A DNA stretch of 64,000 nt. Origin: Picosynechococcus sp. PCC 7117. GTDB lineage: Bacteria; Cyanobacteriota; Cyanobacteriia; Cyanobacteriales; MRBY01. The notes under the pieces are model-generated. The model searched no databases and had not been told where the DNA came from. It saw only the letters and a list, made by a program, of their open reading frames with translations. Each line of letters starts with the position of its first letter. Position 1 is the first letter of the stretch. Location: assembly GCF_001693275.1 (NCBI RefSeq), contig NZ_CP016477.1, positions 3,023,721 through 3,087,720 on the forward strand. The letters run 5' to 3'. The position numbers were made by a program, and so were the translations under genes. Of the stretch, positions 53,326-61,944 are shown in pieces.

Positions 53326-54738
53326 GGTGGGGGGATGGGCCATTTTAGTTTGGACTTCGGCGGCGCGGCTAAACCAACGTACCAACATCCCCGCTAGACG
53401 TTCATGGTTGTGGCGGACATAGCCTGTGTCTGGGTCTTCGTCCATGATGTTGGCAATCACCACCCGTCGCCTCAGTCGCCCTACTTCTTCGCGGTCGAGA
53501 AATACAGGGTGGGAACGTTCGAGGGCATATTTACGGAGGGCCGCTTCCGACGGCGATCGCTGGTGGACAAGGACAGCATCGAAGAGTTTTTTGCCACAGG
53601 CGCGGTCAATGGCTTTGATGTGGTCAGCAACGGTATAACCATCGGTTTCTCCCGGTTGGGTCATGATATTGCAGACATAAATCCGGGGGGCACCACTACG
53701 GGCGATCGCCTCACGAATTTCCGGGACTAACAAATTGGGGATCACGCTGGTATAGAGGCTCCCCGGCCCCATGATAATAAAATCGGCTTCTTCAATGGCC
53801 TTGACTGCTGCGGGGAGGGCTGGCGGATTTTCGGGCCAACAACCCAACTCCATAATGTGTCCCCCAGCCTCTGGAATATTAGATTCTCCTTCTATAACTC
53901 GGCCATCGGCCATCCTCGCCCAAAGCTTTACATCACTGAGGGTCGCTGGCAAAACTCGACCGCGAATCGCCAAAACCTTAGAACTAGCCAGCACCGCCTG
54001 TTCGAGATCTCCGGTAATTTCGCTCATGGCCGTGAGAAATAAATTGCCAAAACTATGGCCCACTAACCCATCACCAGCCTTAAAGCGATATTGAAATAAT
54101 TCCGTGAGGAGTCTTTCTTCGTCCGCAAAGGCCGCAAGACAGTTACGGATATCCCCCGGCGGCAGCACACCGATTTCCCGGCGCAGTCGTCCCGAAGAAC
54201 CACCATCGTCGGCCACGGTCACCACAGCAGTAATGTTGCTGCTGTATTTTTTGAGGCCCCGCAATAGGGTAGAGAGACCCGTCCCACCACCAATGGCAAC
54301 AATTTTCGGCCCTTTATTTAAGCGCCGGTGGTTGTGGAGCATATCAACTAGTTCTTCGTCCCCATCGGGATTTAGCACCGTGGTAATTGCCCCAAAGGTG
54401 CGATTTTGGCCCCAGAAAATCAGACTCAAACCAGCGGCGATCGCCACTGGCCCAGAAATATTACTCGGAACCACCGCCGTTAACCATTGCAGGAGTGCGC
54501 CCATCAAAGCCAACAGCCGGGAAACAGGGGTTAAATTCAGCCAAATCGCCAACCCCAACGCCGTAAATAGAACCCCCAAAGCACTCATCAAGAGCCATCG
54601 CTTGACCGAGAGACCCGGCATCATCCATTTGAGCCAATGGTTGAGGCGATGTTGTGGGTGATTTTTAGTGACTGCCATTGGTCGTGGATAGGCCCGGAGG
54701 TTTTTGCGGAAAGGACGACGAAATGGGTTGATCAGCAT
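53320..54738 (-). CDS. yvcK: YvcK/CofD-like gluconeogenesis factor, membrane-anchored
   Basis: 472 residues. Two N-terminal hydrophobic segments (about 47-70 and 77-110) precede the YvcK-like domain: [76 protein letters not shown] and [12 protein letters not shown]. The family binds UDP-sugars and affects cell-wall synthesis and carbon switching; it lacks CofD transferase function. The membrane extension is usual for cyanobacterial members. Start at 54738 or at the Met 20 codons later. Confidence 0.88.
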   Translation of the reverse strand: MLINPFRRPFRKNLRAYPRPMAVTKNHPQHRLNHWLKWMMPGLSVKRWLLMSALGVLFTALGLAIWLNLTPVSRLLALMGALLQWLTAVVPSNISGPVAIAAGLSLIFWGQNRTFGAITTVLNPDGDEELVDMLHNHRRLNKGPKIVAIGGGTGLSTLLRGLKKYSSNITAVVTVADDGGSSGRLRREIGVLPPGDIRNCLAAFADEERLLTELFQYRFKAGDGLVGHSFGNLFLTAMSEITGDLEQAVLASSKVLAIRGRVLPATLSDVKLWARMADGRVIEGESNIPEAGGHIMELGCWPENPPALPAAVKAIEEADFIIMGPGSLYTSVIPNLLVPEIREAIARSGAPRIYVCNIMTQPGETDGYTVADHIKAIDRACGKKLFDAVLVHQRSPSEAALRKYALERSHPVFLDREEVGRLRRRVVIANIMDEDPDTGYVRHNHERLAGMLVRWFSRAAEVQTKMAHPPTK

Positions 54739-55143
54739 AATGGTGCATCGTTGAACAGCAGAGTCACCCCAGGGGGAGCATTGCTTAGGGTTGTTAAAAA
54801 AAAGAACACCCCAAGATCAAACAGGAAAAGAACCCCTTTTTTACAAAAATTTCCAGAATTTTTGCCTAGGTCTACCATAGGGCGGAATGGCGCTTCTGAA
54901 TGTAACAAACTCCACGCTTATACCCTTGATTTGCGGGGTAATAGTCCAATGATGGGCAGAATTTAGATTTTTGGTGGACTGGCCCCGTCACCATGAGTAT
55001 AGGCATTTAAACGGGGGGAGCGAGGGGAAATTTCCCCCAGAAACCTAAAAAAAGCCTAAAATTTTCTATTGATAAATTACTTTTTAGTGATATACTTATA
55101 TTTAACGACCAGCTTAGTCACTCAGCTGCTGTCTTTGTGAACC
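54739..55143. other. 405-bp divergent region with promoter of the persulfide genes
   Basis: No gene seen. The right half contains the perfect palindrome at 55024-55037 and a sigma70-type promoter at 55069-55096. The left half contains A/T runs and no clear feature. Confidence 0.5.
55024..55096 (+). promoter_or_regulatory. Palindrome and sigma70-type promoter of the persulfide dioxygenase gene
   Basis: GGGGAAATTTCCCC (55024-55037) is a perfect 14-bp palindrome. It lies 31 bp upstream of TTGATA (55069-55074), which is separated by 16 bp from TATACT (55091-55096). The -10 overlaps a second small inverted repeat, ATATA-CT-TATAT. The start codon is 48 bp beyond the -10. The palindrome is an operator candidate. 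Confidence 0.55.
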
Positions 55144-55824
55144 ATGCTCTTTCGCCAACTTTTTGACTACGAAACCTATACCTACACCTATCTTGTGGCT
55201 GATCCAGAAAGTGGTGAGGCGGCCTTAATCGACCCTGTGATTGAGCAAGTGGAGCGGGATCTTAAGCTTCTGCAAGAACTGGGTTTGACGTTAAAGTATT
55301 GTCTCGAAACCCATGTCCATGCTGACCATGTGACGGGAACGAGTCGGCTCCGGGAAAAAACGAACTGTTTGGGGATTGTCCCCCAGGGGGCAGAAGTCGC
55401 CTGTGCGGATCGTTCCGTTGCCGATGGGGACGTGCTCAAGGTCGGTTCCATCGAAATTCAGGCGATCGCCACCCCCGGACACACCGATAGTCACATGGCT
55501 TTCTTAGCAAATGGCACCCATCTATTCACGGGGGATGCCTTGTTTATCCGGGGCTGTGGCCGCACTGACTTCCAGAGTGGTGATGCAGGCACCCTCTACG
55601 ATTCGATTCAAAAACTATTTCGTTTACCCCCCGAAACCTTGGTTTATCCGGGCCATGATTATCGTGGGCAAATGGTTTCGACCATCGCTGAAGAAAAGCA
55701 ATTTAACCCCCGCCTCAAAGGCGATCGCCAAGCCTTTGTTCACCTGATGGATAACCTCAATCTCCCCGACCCGAAAAAGATTATGGAAGCAGTGCCCGCA
55801 AACCAAGCCTGTGGCAATGTTTAA
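55144..55824 (+). CDS. Persulfide dioxygenase-like metallo-hydrolase (ETHE1/Blh type)
   Basis: 226-residue metallo-beta-lactamase-fold protein. Iron ligands of ETHE1-type enzymes are present: H57 in THVHADH, H113 in TPGHTDSH and D131 in TGDALFIRGCGRTDF; H171 is in YPGHDYRG. The GCGRTDFQSGD segment distinguishes it from glyoxalase II. It should oxidise glutathione persulfide to sulfite. A rhodanese and a TauE/SafE exporter follow on the same strand, fitting sulfane-sulfur detoxification. Confidence 0.88.
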   Translation: MLFRQLFDYETYTYTYLVADPESGEAALIDPVIEQVERDLKLLQELGLTLKYCLETHVHADHVTGTSRLREKTNCLGIVPQGAEVACADRSVADGDVLKVGSIEIQAIATPGHTDSHMAFLANGTHLFTGDALFIRGCGRTDFQSGDAGTLYDSIQKLFRLPPETLVYPGHDYRGQMVSTIAEEKQFNPRLKGDRQAFVHLMDNLNLPDPKKIMEAVPANQACGNV

Positions 55825-55896
55825 CTCTTTTTTCCTGGCAAGCAAGCCATTTTTCGTCTCGGATTACACCCAATCATCACCATTTTTTTTAGTGCA

Positions 55897-56433
55897 ATGA
55901 CTACTACCCAACAACAACAATTACTTGAACTTTCACCCGCCGAGTTTGCTACCCAGGTCAATTCTCCCAATACCGTCGTTTTCGATGTGCGCGAACAGGC
56001 TGAATACGCGAGAGAACACGTGGCGGGGGCGCAAAATATTCCCCTGTCTCGCTTGACCGTAGACACCGTGCCCCAGACAACGAAAAATGTGATCCTTTAT
56101 TGTCAAAGCGGCAATCGCTCCCGACGGGCGGCAGAATTATTCTTTGCGGCAGGCTATTACCAAGTGGCCCATTTTGACGGCGGATTTACGGCCTGGAAGG
56201 GCGCTAACTTGCCCTACAACGAAGATAAAAAAGCGCCTTTACCGATGATGCGCCAGGTGCAAATTGTCGCCGGGGGTCTAGTCCTCGTCGGTACATTACT
56301 GAGTGCGTTTGTCTCTCCTTGGTTTTTGCTACTCACCGGATTTGTCGGCTCTGGGTTGATGTTTGCGGGCTTTACGGGCTTCTGCGGCATGGCGAAAATT
56401 TTGGCCCGTCTCCCCTACAACCGAGTCAAATAG
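55897..56433 (+). CDS. Rhodanese with C-terminal membrane hairpin (YgaP-like)
   Basis: 178 residues. The rhodanese domain (about 12-105) has the catalytic loop CQSGNRS with C69 and VFDVREQAEYAREHV. Two TM segments (about 122-165, DUF2892 type) follow with GFCGMAKIL, as in the inner-membrane sulfurtransferase YgaP. It would move sulfane sulfur between thiols next to the membrane. It begins 72 bp after the dioxygenase gene. Confidence 0.9.
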   Translation: MTTTQQQQLLELSPAEFATQVNSPNTVVFDVREQAEYAREHVAGAQNIPLSRLTVDTVPQTTKNVILYCQSGNRSRRAAELFFAAGYYQVAHFDGGFTAWKGANLPYNEDKKAPLPMMRQVQIVAGGLVLVGTLLSAFVSPWFLLLTGFVGSGLMFAGFTGFCGMAKILARLPYNRVK

Positions 56434-56450
56434 ATTTAACGAACGACATT

Positions 56451-56480
56451 GCTCCCCACAGTTGCTGGGGGCTTTTTTTT
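56451..56480 (+). terminator. Intrinsic terminator between rhodanese and TauE genes
   Basis: GCTCCCCA pairs with TGGGGGC (one bulged T) across CAGTTGC, then eight T. It ends immediately before the GGAGG ribosome-binding site of the next gene, so it may give partial read-through or attenuation. Confidence 0.75.
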
Positions 56481-56490
56481 GGAGGATATG

Positions 56491-57339
56491 ATGCAGCTCT
56501 TGGGATATTTTTTAGCGGCTTGTATTGGAATCAGTCTGGGCTTGATGGGGGGCGGTGGTTCGGTGTTGGCGGTGCCGATTTTGGTCTATGTGATGGGGGT
56601 TGACCCGAAAAGTGCGATCGCCATGACGTTGTTTATCGTCGGCATTGTCAGTGCCGTGGGTTTGGTGCCCCACTGGCGACAGGGGAATATTAACTTGAAA
56701 AAAGCAGGGATTTTTGGCTCGGCGACCATGGTCGGGGCTTTCCTGGGGGCGCAGTTAACCCGGTTACCCTTCATCACAGGGACGGTGCAGCTATTGCTGT
56801 TTGCGGTGATGATGTTGATCGCGGCGATTTTTATGATTCGCAAAAGCGGCAAGGCGATCGCCCACCAAGCAAATGAGCCACACCTTGAAGATTATCCGGC
56901 CCCGGTGTGCCGTTACTGTTGGCTGTGGTTGCTCACGGAAGGTTTGGGGATTGGCATTTTGACGGGGCTAGTGGGAGTTGGTGGGGGCTTTGCGATTGTG
57001 CCCGCCCTGGTGTTACTCGGTAAAACGGAAATGAAAGAGGCGGTGGGCACTTCCCTGGTGATTATTGTGATGAATGCGATCGCCGGATTCCTGGGTTACT
57101 TTGGCCAGGCTGATGTGGTTTTTGATTGGCATCTGATGGTGAACTTTACCTTTGTGGCGAGCCTGGGAATTTTGCTCGGCGGCTACAGTGGTCGCTATTT
57201 CAATGCAAAACAACTCCAAAAGGGCTTTGGGTATTTTCTCTTGGCAGTGGCGGCTTTTATTTTGTTTCAACAGCGCGATCGCCTACCCCGGTTGACTACC
57301 TTGCCCGAAACGACTGTGGCGATCGCCCAACAGAAATAG
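56491..57339 (+). CDS. TauE/SafE family sulfite/sulfonate exporter-like permease
   Basis: 282 residues with about eight TM segments. Family features are the inverted repeats LGLMGGGGSVLAVPILVYV and VGVGGGFAIVPALVLLG, each preceded by a G(I/L)xxGLxG turn, and GTSLVIIVMNAIAGFLGY. It probably exports sulfite or a related anion made by the upstream enzymes. ATG at 56491 has GGAGG with 5-base spacing; ATG 56488 is too close, and 56449 lies in the terminator. Confidence 0.88.
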   Translation: MQLLGYFLAACIGISLGLMGGGGSVLAVPILVYVMGVDPKSAIAMTLFIVGIVSAVGLVPHWRQGNINLKKAGIFGSATMVGAFLGAQLTRLPFITGTVQLLLFAVMMLIAAIFMIRKSGKAIAHQANEPHLEDYPAPVCRYCWLWLLTEGLGIGILTGLVGVGGGFAIVPALVLLGKTEMKEAVGTSLVIIVMNAIAGFLGYFGQADVVFDWHLMVNFTFVASLGILLGGYSGRYFNAKQLQKGFGYFLLAVAAFILFQQRDRLPRLTTLPETTVAIAQQK

Positions 57340-57708
57340 ACAATCCCCTTAGCGAAAGCAATCTTTTGGTTTTAATTTTCCACGGAAAAAAATTAGAGTA
57401 GATACCCCAGATTTACTTTTTTCCCATCACCGTGTTACATTTCTACACATAACGCCTTTGATTTTCATAAACCAAAATTAAAGCGAGCCAACATTTTTCG
57501 CGCGTAGCCACCCCGCTAGTCCGAGGTTTGACCCCGAACCTCCAACGTTTTTGAGATAGCAATTGGCATCTACAGCGCAATGATTGTGGCACTTAATGAA
57601 AGAAAACATCCTTACAGAAACAGCGAACATCCAATTATCTGATGGCAAATAGCTTGGTTTCTTTCCCCGAAAAAATGTTCCACCAACGCCCTGAGATGCT
57701 GAGTGAAT
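57340..57708. other. 369-bp intergenic region
   Basis: No gene supported. It contains A/T-rich sequence and, at about 57480-57580, a GC-richer part with a tRNA-like T-arm pattern on the minus strand (GGTTCGGGGTC) that does not fold into a complete tRNA. Confidence 0.45.
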
Positions 57709-59535
57709 ATGTCTCCTAACAACTTTTCCGTCCAAAATGATGTTTCCTCTGGCCTGCAAAATCCCGGAGAAATCACGGCGATTCTCGTCATTGAAGACGA
57801 CTACGTTATCCGTAAACTGACTCGAAGAATTCTTACAAATGCTGGCTACATCGTTATCGAAGCGAGTGATGGTGAAAAAGGAATTCAGGCAGCCAAGGAA
57901 TATCACCCGGATCTCATCATCTGTGATGTGATGATGCCCCATTTGAGTGGTTATGACGTTTTGGCACGGCTCCAGCAACAGGAAGCAACGGAAATGATTC
58001 CCTTCATTTTTTTGACGGCCCAAGCAGAGGGTCAGCAACTCCGCCAGGGAATGGCATCCGGAGCCGATGATTATTTGATGAAACCGATCCAAGCTGCAGA
58101 ACTCCTCAAGGCTGTCGAAGTACGTCTCAACAAATACTCCAAGGTCAAACAATACTATTCCGAGCAGTTAAACCAACTGAGCGAGAAAGATAGTCTCACC
58201 GGTCTACCGAATCAAAATAGGATTACCTATGCTTTTGAAAAGGTGGTGGCACAGTTACCCCTCGGTCAAGAAGATAGTGAGACAGTGCCCTCCACTCCGC
58301 TTCTCTCCATTGGTCTAGACCGCTTTCAGCTCCTTAATGAATACCTTGGCCACGGTATTGTCAGCGCTTTACTCAAGCAGGTAGGCGATCGCCTACAACA
58401 AACCTTAGAGAAATACGGCACTGTCGTTAGTCTTAACACTTCAGAATTTTGTGCGATTCTTCATCCCCTAGAACATCGCCACGAAGTCGTCAACATTGCC
58501 GAAGAAATCCTCGCGGCCTTTAGCTCCCCCTTTACCACAGAAGACCAACAGGATGTCTTTATCAGCCTCAGCATCGGCATTGCCCTTTACATCAGAGATG
58601 GCATTACCCTTGATGAACTGCTCAGTAATGCCCACACAGCCATGTTGCGAGTTCAAAAACAAGGGGGCAATCAACACGCCTTCTATTCCGTCGCAATGAA
58701 CGTGGGCCGCTTGAATACGGTTTCCCTCGAAGCCGACCTACGGCAAGCTCTCGAACGCAACGAACTCGAAGTTGTTTACCAGCCGAAGATGAACTTGCAA
58801 ACGGGCAAGGTGGTTGGTGCCGAAGCCCTCTTACGCTGGTTTCACCCAACCCGTGGTTTGGTTTTGCCCAATCAATTTATTTCCCTGGCCGAAGAAACCG
58901 GTTTAATCATCCCGATTGGGGAATATGTCATGGAAGAAGCCTGTTGCCAATTGCGTCGTTGGCAGCTGGCGGGCCTCAAGGACTTTTATATGTCGATTAA
59001 TCTTTCGGCGAAACAATTTACCCAACTCAATCTGCACCATCGCCTCAGCCAAATTATTATCAACAATCAATTGCAACCCCAAGATATCCAACTGGAATTG
59101 ACAGAAAGCACCCTCGTGAACAATGGGGAAGTATCGATACGACGTTTAAAGGCCTTGCGGTCTTTGGGTTTGAAAATTGCTTTAGATGATTTTGGCACGG
59201 GTTATTCTTCTTTAAGCTATTTGCAGCAGTTTTCCTTTGATACCCTCAAGCTAGATCGTTCCTTTATCCATGGGATTCATCGGAACCGTGTTAATGCGAC
59301 AATTATCACCGCAATTATTGAAATGGCCCACAATCTCAACCTTAAGGTAGTTGCTGAAGGGGTTGAAGATGAGGGAGAGTTGGAATTTTTGACGCGATTT
59401 AACTGTGATGAAATCCAGGGCTTTTTGTTTAGTCGTCCCATCAAAGCAGAGGAGTTTTTGAGCTCTCCTTTCATGGATCTTGAGCCCTATAGTTCTCCTT
59501 TTATGGATTTTGAAGCCTATACGGATGTTGCTTAG
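57709..59535 (+). CDS. REC-GGDEF-EAL response regulator (c-di-GMP phosphodiesterase)
   Basis: 608 residues from ATG 57709 (GTG 57703 is an alternative). The receiver has D73 (LIICDVMMP) and K125 (LMKPIQ). The GGDEF-like domain has kept DSLTGLPNQNR, but the active site reads NTSEF (243-247), so cyclase activity is not expected; it may bind GTP. The EAL domain is complete: EALLR (372-376), NLSAKQF, ELTES, DDFGTGYSSL, KLDRSF, EGVED and GFLFSRP. The protein should hydrolyse c-di-GMP under phosphorelay control. The tail contains a tandem duplication SSPFMDLEPY/SSPFMDFEAY. A strong terminator follows. Confidence 0.92.
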   Translation: MSPNNFSVQNDVSSGLQNPGEITAILVIEDDYVIRKLTRRILTNAGYIVIEASDGEKGIQAAKEYHPDLIICDVMMPHLSGYDVLARLQQQEATEMIPFIFLTAQAEGQQLRQGMASGADDYLMKPIQAAELLKAVEVRLNKYSKVKQYYSEQLNQLSEKDSLTGLPNQNRITYAFEKVVAQLPLGQEDSETVPSTPLLSIGLDRFQLLNEYLGHGIVSALLKQVGDRLQQTLEKYGTVVSLNTSEFCAILHPLEHRHEVVNIAEEILAAFSSPFTTEDQQDVFISLSIGIALYIRDGITLDELLSNAHTAMLRVQKQGGNQHAFYSVAMNVGRLNTVSLEADLRQALERNELEVVYQPKMNLQTGKVVGAEALLRWFHPTRGLVLPNQFISLAEETGLIIPIGEYVMEEACCQLRRWQLAGLKDFYMSINLSAKQFTQLNLHHRLSQIIINNQLQPQDIQLELTESTLVNNGEVSIRRLKALRSLGLKIALDDFGTGYSSLSYLQQFSFDTLKLDRSFIHGIHRNRVNATIITAIIEMAHNLNLKVVAEGVEDEGELEFLTRFNCDEIQGFLFSRPIKAEEFLSSPFMDLEPYSSPFMDFEAYTDVA

Positions 59536-59581
59536 GTCACCGAACTGTTCCTTTGAACTCGCTTAAATCAAATCAAGAAAT

Positions 59582-59636
59582 AAGATCACCCCGGTCAAAG
59601 TTTTCAGAAAACAGCACCATGGTGATCTTGTTTTTT
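59582..59636. terminator. Nested intrinsic terminator between convergent genes
   Basis: AAGATCACC (59582-59590) pairs with GGTGATCTT (59621-59629); an inner hairpin GTTTT/AAAAC sits in the loop, and G plus six T follow. On the other strand the stem is followed by a T-rich tract, so it may serve both directions. Confidence 0.8.
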
Positions 59637-59641
59637 GTGAG

Positions 59642-60019
59642 TTATCTTCCGGGCAGACCCAAATGCATTTTTTGAATAGCAGGAAGGAGAAGTTCTGCCT
59701 GGGGTTGGGGAGTCGGGGTCACAATAGTACCGGGTAGACAAGGGCCAAGCTGGAAATTTACTTCCTGGGGCCGGGGTTGCCAACCTTCTGGGCAGGTCAG
59801 AGGTTTAGGTTGAGCCTGCTGAGGACTTGGTAGAGGCGTGGCAATGGTACCGGGTAAGCAAGGGCCAAGCTGGAAATTGACTTCCTGGGGACGGGGGGCC
59901 CAGCCGGTCGGGCAACCGCTAGGGGGTGGCGGCGCTGCGTTAGCACTAAAGCTACTCCCCATTAAAATCATGGTGCCAAGCATTAAACCTTTGCCAATGG
60001 TGTGTCGTGTGATTTTCAT
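59642..60019 (-). CDS. Small exported protein with two Cys-bearing repeats
   Basis: 125 residues, unrecognised. Signal peptide ends ANA|AP (about 28). The mature protein contains two near-identical units at about 36-60 and 75-99: CP(T/E)GW(A/Q)PRPQEVNFQL then GPCLPGTI. Each unit has two cysteines, and Pro/Gln-rich linkers separate and follow them. Disulfide-closed loops are likely. The shared DNA of the two repeats is also very similar, implying recent duplication. Confidence 0.7.
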   Translation of the reverse strand: MKITRHTIGKGLMLGTMILMGSSFSANAAPPPPSGCPTGWAPRPQEVNFQLGPCLPGTIATPLPSPQQAQPKPLTCPEGWQPRPQEVNFQLGPCLPGTIVTPTPQPQAELLLPAIQKMHLGLPGR

Positions 60020-60149
60020 TGATCTGTTCTCCGAAGGATATGTTTCATTTCGTGGTGCTATGTAGTGGCCGGGTGGCAGACCCTATGCACTTGGCGATCG
60101 CCTGACCCACAACCTACGGGAGAACAAAAAACTGCGTCGGCCTTCTTCT

Positions 60150-61787
60150 TTAAAATTTCAAAGCTTGGGCCGTTTTGACCAGTTGAATAAATTCACTGCG
60201 ATAGCCTTCGGGATCTGCTCCTTTGCTGCCCTGGGCCAGTTCTAAAACTTGATCAAAGGAACTTTCGCCACGGTAGGGGGAGTCCCGCAATAGCATCCCA
60301 AATTCCGCTACCGCCGCCGCAAACCGAAAATCTGGAGAGGCTTGATCTAGGGGTGTACTGTCATTGGCGATCGCCTGGGTGATCAGTGCCGAATTATCGC
60401 CAGTGGGGGGTTTATAGCGGAGCTTCAATTGCAGCAATTCCCCCGCAAAATTCCCCGAATTGGATTGCGTTTCTTGGTATTTCAAATCATCCACCGTCGG
60501 CAACTCAACGGGCGAATCAATGCCCACTGGCACAATTTCATAGAGGGCCGTCACCGTATGGCCAGCGCCCAGTTCCCCCGCATCTTTGGTATCGTCATTA
60601 AAATCCTGGGCCGCTAACAGGCGATTTTCGTAACCCAACAGACGATAAGCCTGCACCTGGGCCGGGTTAAATTCCACCTGAATTTTCACATCCTTTGCCA
60701 AAGTTAAAAGCGTGCCACCCATTTCCGTCACTAGCACTTTTTTCGCTTCGAGGATGTTGTCGATGTAAGCGTAATTCCCATTGCCATTATTGGCGAGCTG
60801 CTCCATCTTGGCGTCCTTGAGATTGCCTGTACCAAAGCCCAGCACCGTCAGAAAAATATCCTGTTCCCGCTTTTGTTCGATCAGACGAATTAGTTCTGCA
60901 TCGCTGGACATCCCCACATTAAAATCCCCATCGGTGGCCAGAATAATTCGGTTGTTGCCATTATCGAGAAAGTTTTCCGCCGCTTCCTGGTAAGCCAATT
61001 CAATCCCTTCACCACCCGCCGTGGAACCCCCTGTTTCTAAGTTATCCAAGGCCGCGAGAATGGTTTCTTTTTCAGCCCCAGACGTCGAGGGCAAAACTAA
61101 ACCTGCCGCCCCGGCATACACCACAATGGAAACGCGATCCTCTGGGCGCAACTCGTTCACCAATAACCGAAATGCTGACTTGAGAAGCGGCAATTTATCG
61201 GGATCATTCATCGACCCCGACACATCAAAGAGAAACACCAAATTGCTGGGGGGAAGGGCTTCATTTGCAATTTCTTGGCCCTTAATGCCAATGCGGAGGA
61301 GTTGGTGCTGGGGTTGCCAAGGAGCTTGGGAGAGTTCGGTGCTAATGGCGAAGGGTTGATCGTCCGGAGCCGGATAGTCATAGGTGAAATAATTAATCAT
61401 CTCCTCTAGGCGCACCGCATCAGCGGGAGGAAGCTGACCATCATCTAAAAAGCGCCTGACATTACTATAGGCCCCAGAGTCTACATCAAGGGCAAAGGTA
61501 GACAGCGGTTCAGTGCGCACCAATTGGAAAGGATTATCGCGGATGAGGTTGTAATCTTCTTGGGAAAGATCTGGCGCTTCCTGGGGAATGTCTCCATCGG
61601 GAGGAGGCATCACCGGCATGGACTCCGTTTCTGCCACTTGGGGGGCCATGGCATCCATCCCTGTGTCTGAAGTTCTCTGGGAGGCCATCTGACAACCCGC
61701 AAGGATCTGTCCCCCCAACAAACAACCACTGAGGAGGAGGGTGAGGGAACGTTGGGACAACGGTTTACGAGATGATGAAGTGGCCAT
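60150..61787 (-). CDS. YfbK-like vWA lipoprotein
   Basis: 545 residues. Lipobox ILAGC (C32) after a signal sequence, a Met/Pro-rich spacer, the YfbK N-terminal domain (FALDVDSGAYSNVRRFL, RLEEMINYFTYDYP), a vWA domain with MIDAS DVSGSMND, and the C-terminal DUF3520-type region (RFAAAVAEFGMLLRDS). It should be anchored in a membrane facing the periplasm and bind a partner through the vWA site. Role undefined for the family. It is separated from cysS by a divergent gap. Confidence 0.9.
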   Translation of the reverse strand: MATSSSRKPLSQRSLTLLLSGCLLGGQILAGCQMASQRTSDTGMDAMAPQVAETESMPVMPPPDGDIPQEAPDLSQEDYNLIRDNPFQLVRTEPLSTFALDVDSGAYSNVRRFLDDGQLPPADAVRLEEMINYFTYDYPAPDDQPFAISTELSQAPWQPQHQLLRIGIKGQEIANEALPPSNLVFLFDVSGSMNDPDKLPLLKSAFRLLVNELRPEDRVSIVVYAGAAGLVLPSTSGAEKETILAALDNLETGGSTAGGEGIELAYQEAAENFLDNGNNRIILATDGDFNVGMSSDAELIRLIEQKREQDIFLTVLGFGTGNLKDAKMEQLANNGNGNYAYIDNILEAKKVLVTEMGGTLLTLAKDVKIQVEFNPAQVQAYRLLGYENRLLAAQDFNDDTKDAGELGAGHTVTALYEIVPVGIDSPVELPTVDDLKYQETQSNSGNFAGELLQLKLRYKPPTGDNSALITQAIANDSTPLDQASPDFRFAAAVAEFGMLLRDSPYRGESSFDQVLELAQGSKGADPEGYRSEFIQLVKTAQALKF

Positions 61788-61944
61788 GGGCTGACCTCCA
61801 GGAGAAGAATTACCTTCAACCTAACACCGTCTTTTGGGGCGATCGCCTAGGTTCAAAAAACTGTAACGGCAGGAGTCAATGGGGATTGAATTCCCTGGGC
61901 AATCGTGGGTTAGAATGAAACACGCTCAACGCCAGTGCTTACCA

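Noticed and set aside
57480..57580. tRNA-like stretch on the minus strand (CTCAAAA loop and GGTTCGGGGTC arm)
   Set aside because: The acceptor and D arms cannot be paired and the T arm has the wrong loop length. It may be a relic, but I cannot support a tRNA gene.
57478..58152. 224-codon minus-strand frame opposite the REC domain
   Set aside because: It is a shadow of the receiver-domain gene; the sense frame is clearly conserved.
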